Assembly: GCA_033782935.1 (NCBI GenBank)
Contig: JAWQEG010000717.1
Location: 1,550,001 to 1,614,000 of the forward strand
Direction of reading: 5' to 3'
Length of the DNA: 64,000 nucleotides
Source of the DNA: Petrolisthes cinctipes
Lineage: Eukaryota > Arthropoda > Malacostraca > Decapoda > Porcellanidae
Shown: positions 61,483 through 64,000 of the stretch, piece after piece
How positions within the stretch are numbered: position 1 is the first letter of the stretch
Layout of the letters: each line of letters opens with the position of its first letter
Position numbers and translations under genes: made by a program
Notes under the pieces: model-generated
The model's input: the letters and a program-made list of their open reading frames with translations, nothing else
Told to the model about the DNA's origin: nothing
Databases searched by the model: none

Positions 61483-64000
61483 AAGGGTCCCAGAAGTAAT
61501 CTTAACATGCCTACTCCTAGTTAGAATGTTTTCAAGATACAGACCCAAAACATGCTCAAAATCGATATTTTAGGTTCCCAAAAGTCGATATGTGCATGCA
61601 TCTTCTGTACCCGTTTATATCTCAAATTCAGGCTCCAAACACCCGAAAATTTGATATTTTGGGGTCCCAGAAGCGATCTGTACATGCCTACTCAAATGCA
61701 GGCCCAAAACATGCTGAAAATTGATATTTTCGGTGCCCAAAGTCAACATGTGTATGCATCTTCTGCAGTCGTTTATATCTCAAATTCAGGCTCAAAACAC
61801 CCGAAAATTCGATATTTTTGGGTCTCAGAAGCGATCTGTACATGCCTACTCCTAGTTAGAGTATTTTCAAAATACAGGCCCAAAACATACTGAAAATCGA
61901 TATTTTAGGTGCCCAAAGTCAATATGTGCATGCATCTTCTGTACCCGTTTATATCTCAAATTCAGGCTCAAAACACCCGAAAATTTGATATTTTGGTGTC
62001 CCAGAAGCGATCTGTACATGCCTACTCAGATGCAGGCCCAAAACATGCTGAAAATCAATATTTTAGGTGCCCAAAGTCAACATGTGTATGCATCTTCTGC
62101 ACTAGTTTATATCTGAAATTCAACTTAAAAACACCCGAAAATTCGATAATTTTGGGTCCCAGAAGCGATCTGTACATGTCTAGTCAGTGCTAGAATGTTT
62201 TCAAAATATAGGCTCAAAACATGCTAAAAGTCGATATTTTAAGTGTCCAAAGTCGATATGTGAATGCATCTTCTGTACCCGTTTATATCTCAAATTCAGG
62301 CTCAAAACACCCGAAAATTCGATATTTTTGGGTCCCAGAAGCGATCTGTACATGCCTACTCCTAGTTAGAGTATTTTAAAAATACAGGCCAAAAAACATG
62401 CTGAAAATCGATATTTTAGGTGCCTAAAGTCATTATGCATGCATCTTCAGTACCCGTTTATATCTCAAATTCAGTCTCAAAACACCCGAAAATTCGGTAT
62501 TTTTGGGTCCTAGAAGCGATCTGTACATCCCTACTCCTAGTTAGAATGTTTTCAAGATAGAGACCCTAAACATGCTCAAAATCGATATTTTAGGTGCCCA
62601 AAAGTCGATATGTGGATGCATCTTCTGGACCCGTTTATATCTCAAATTCAGGCCCAAAACACCCGAAAATTTGATATTTTGGGGTCCCAGAAGCGATCTG
62701 TACATGTCTAATCAGTGCTAGAATATTTTCAAAATATAGGCCCAAAACATGCTAAAAATCGATATTTTAGGTGCCCAAAGTCGATATCTCAAATTTAGGC
62801 CCAAAACACCTAAACATTCGATATTTTGGGGTCCCAGAAGCGATCTGTACATGCCTACTCCTAGTTAGAGTATTTTCAATATACAGGCCCAAAACAAGCT
62901 AAAAATCGATATTTTAAGTGTCCAAAGTCGATATGTGCATGCATCATCTGTACCCGTTTATACCTCAAATTCAGGCTCAAAACACCCGAAAATTCGATAT
63001 TTTGGGGTCCCAGAAGTGATCTTAACATGCCTACTCCTAGTTAGAATGTTTTCAAGATACACACCCAAAACATGCTCAAAATCGATATTTTAGGTGCCCA
63101 AAAGTCGATATGTGCATTAATCTTCTGTACCCGTTTATATCTCAAATTCAGGCTCCAAACACCCGAAAATTTGATATTTTGGGGTCTCAGAAGCGATCTG
63201 TACATGCCTACTCAAATGCAGGCCCAAAACATGCTGAAAATCGATATTTTAGGTGCCCAAAGTCAACATGTGTATGCATCTTCTGCACTCGTTTATATCT
63301 CAAATTCAACCTCATAACACCCGAAAATTCGATAATTTTGGGTCCTAGAAGCGATCTGTACATGTCTAGTCAATGCTAGAATGTTTTCAAAATATAGGCT
63401 CAAAACATGCTGAAAATCGATATTTTAAGTATCCAAAGTCGATATGTGCATGCATCTTCTGTACCCGTTTATATCTCAAATTCAGGTTCAAAACACCCGA
63501 AAATTCGATATTTTTGGGTCCCGGAAGTGATCTGTACATGCCTACTCCTAGTTAGAGTATTTTCAAAATACAGGGCCAAAACATGCTGAAAATCGTTATT
63601 TTAGGTGCCCAAAGTCAATATGTGCATGCACCTTCTGTACCCGTTTATATCTCAAATTCAGGCTTAGAACACGCGAAAATTCGATATTTTTGGGTCCCAG
63701 AAGCGATCTGTACATGCCTACTCCTAGTTAGAGTATTTTCAAAATACAGGCCCAAAACATGCTGAAAATCGATATTTTAGGTGCCCAAAATCAATATGTG
63801 TATGCATCTTCTGTACCCGTTTATATCTCAAATTCAGGTTCAAAACACCCGAAAATTCGATATTTTTGGGTCCCAGAAGCGATCTGTACATGCCTACTCA
63901 TTGCTACAATTTTTACAAAATATAGGCTCAAAACATGCTAAAAATCGATATTTTAAGTGTCCAAAGTCGATATGTGCATGCATTATCTGTATCCGTTTAT
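61483..64000. repeat. Monomeric satellite, right end of window
   Basis: About fourteen monomers; the last is cut by the window edge. A diverged pair spaced 1,520 bp is visible (61.5-61.9 and 63.0-63.4 kb), sharing GATCTTAACATG with the 1,676-bp unit. The final 600 bp are full 176-bp monomers with no deletion classes, useful for deriving a consensus. Confidence 0.85.

Larger units (their letters stand above)
1..64000. repeat. Satellite DNA array, 176/177-bp monomer, entire window
   Basis: Every part of the window reads as the same monomer in one orientation. Landmarks recur about every 176 bases: AAAACATGCT, ATCGATATTTT, GTCGATATGTGCATGCATC, CCCGTTTATATC, AAAACACCCGAAAATTCGAT, GGGTCCCAGAAGCGATCTG, and a variable linker ending in TAGAATRTTTTC or TAGAGTATTTTC. 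Hand-counted GC of a consensus-like monomer is 68 of 176. There are about 370 monomers, and the array is cut at both ends. Arrays of this kind are typical of eukaryotic centromeres, pericentromeres or heterochromatic knobs. The family is not recognised, and the centromere role is inferred from architecture alone. Confidence 0.97.

Overview
The whole 64 kb window is one uninterrupted satellite DNA array. About 370 copies of one AT-rich monomer (176-177 bp, roughly 39% GC) run head to tail in a single orientation. I found no protein-coding gene, tRNA, rRNA, transposon, CRISPR array, origin or any stretch of unrelated sequence. Both window ends cut through monomers, so the array continues on each side. 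The long series of short reading frames (60-262 codons, both strands) are translations of the repeat and are not annotated as genes.

This is the structure of eukaryotic (peri)centromeric or heterochromatic satellite DNA. The nucleosome-scale monomer, the higher-order repeats (HORs) and the absence of interspersed genes all fit. I do not recognise the family and cannot name the organism; a plant or animal with methylated CpG is plausible, because many recurrent variants look like CpG decay. Centromere function is inference only.

The monomer is itself an old duplication. It splits into two 88-bp halves that align without gaps at about 69% identity. Monomers occur in discrete length classes: 176/177 bp (full), 158 bp (18-bp deletion), 147 bp (29-bp deletion at an ATAT microhomology) and 108 bp (deletions of 18, 20 and 30 bp combined). 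Rarer forms are about 84, 133 and 136 bp. The larger units are ordered strings of these classes, and the class lengths add up to the observed periods.

Layout: 1-680 monomers; 681-8605 an 11-monomer HOR of 1,843 bp in four full copies plus a partial one; 8606-14493 mixed monomers with an older relative of the next block; 14494-20907 a 19-monomer unit of 3,207 bp in two almost identical copies; 20908-22024 linking monomers; 22025-24478 a 7-monomer unit of 1,147 bp (two copies plus a partial); 24479-31687 older, more diverged monomers; 31688-33956 a 7-monomer unit of 1,120 bp (two copies); 33957-44120 an array based on a 500-bp trimer, including a 482-bp tandem duplication and a 2,501-bp (five-trimer) tandem duplication; 42950-56430 a large repeat with spacing of about 5.2 and 5.8 kb; 56431-58082 monomers; 58083-61482 a 10-monomer unit of 1,676 bp (two copies); 61483-64000 monomers. 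The pattern is that of repeated unequal exchange or amplification at several scales. I found no new gene system; what is notable is this nested repeat architecture.
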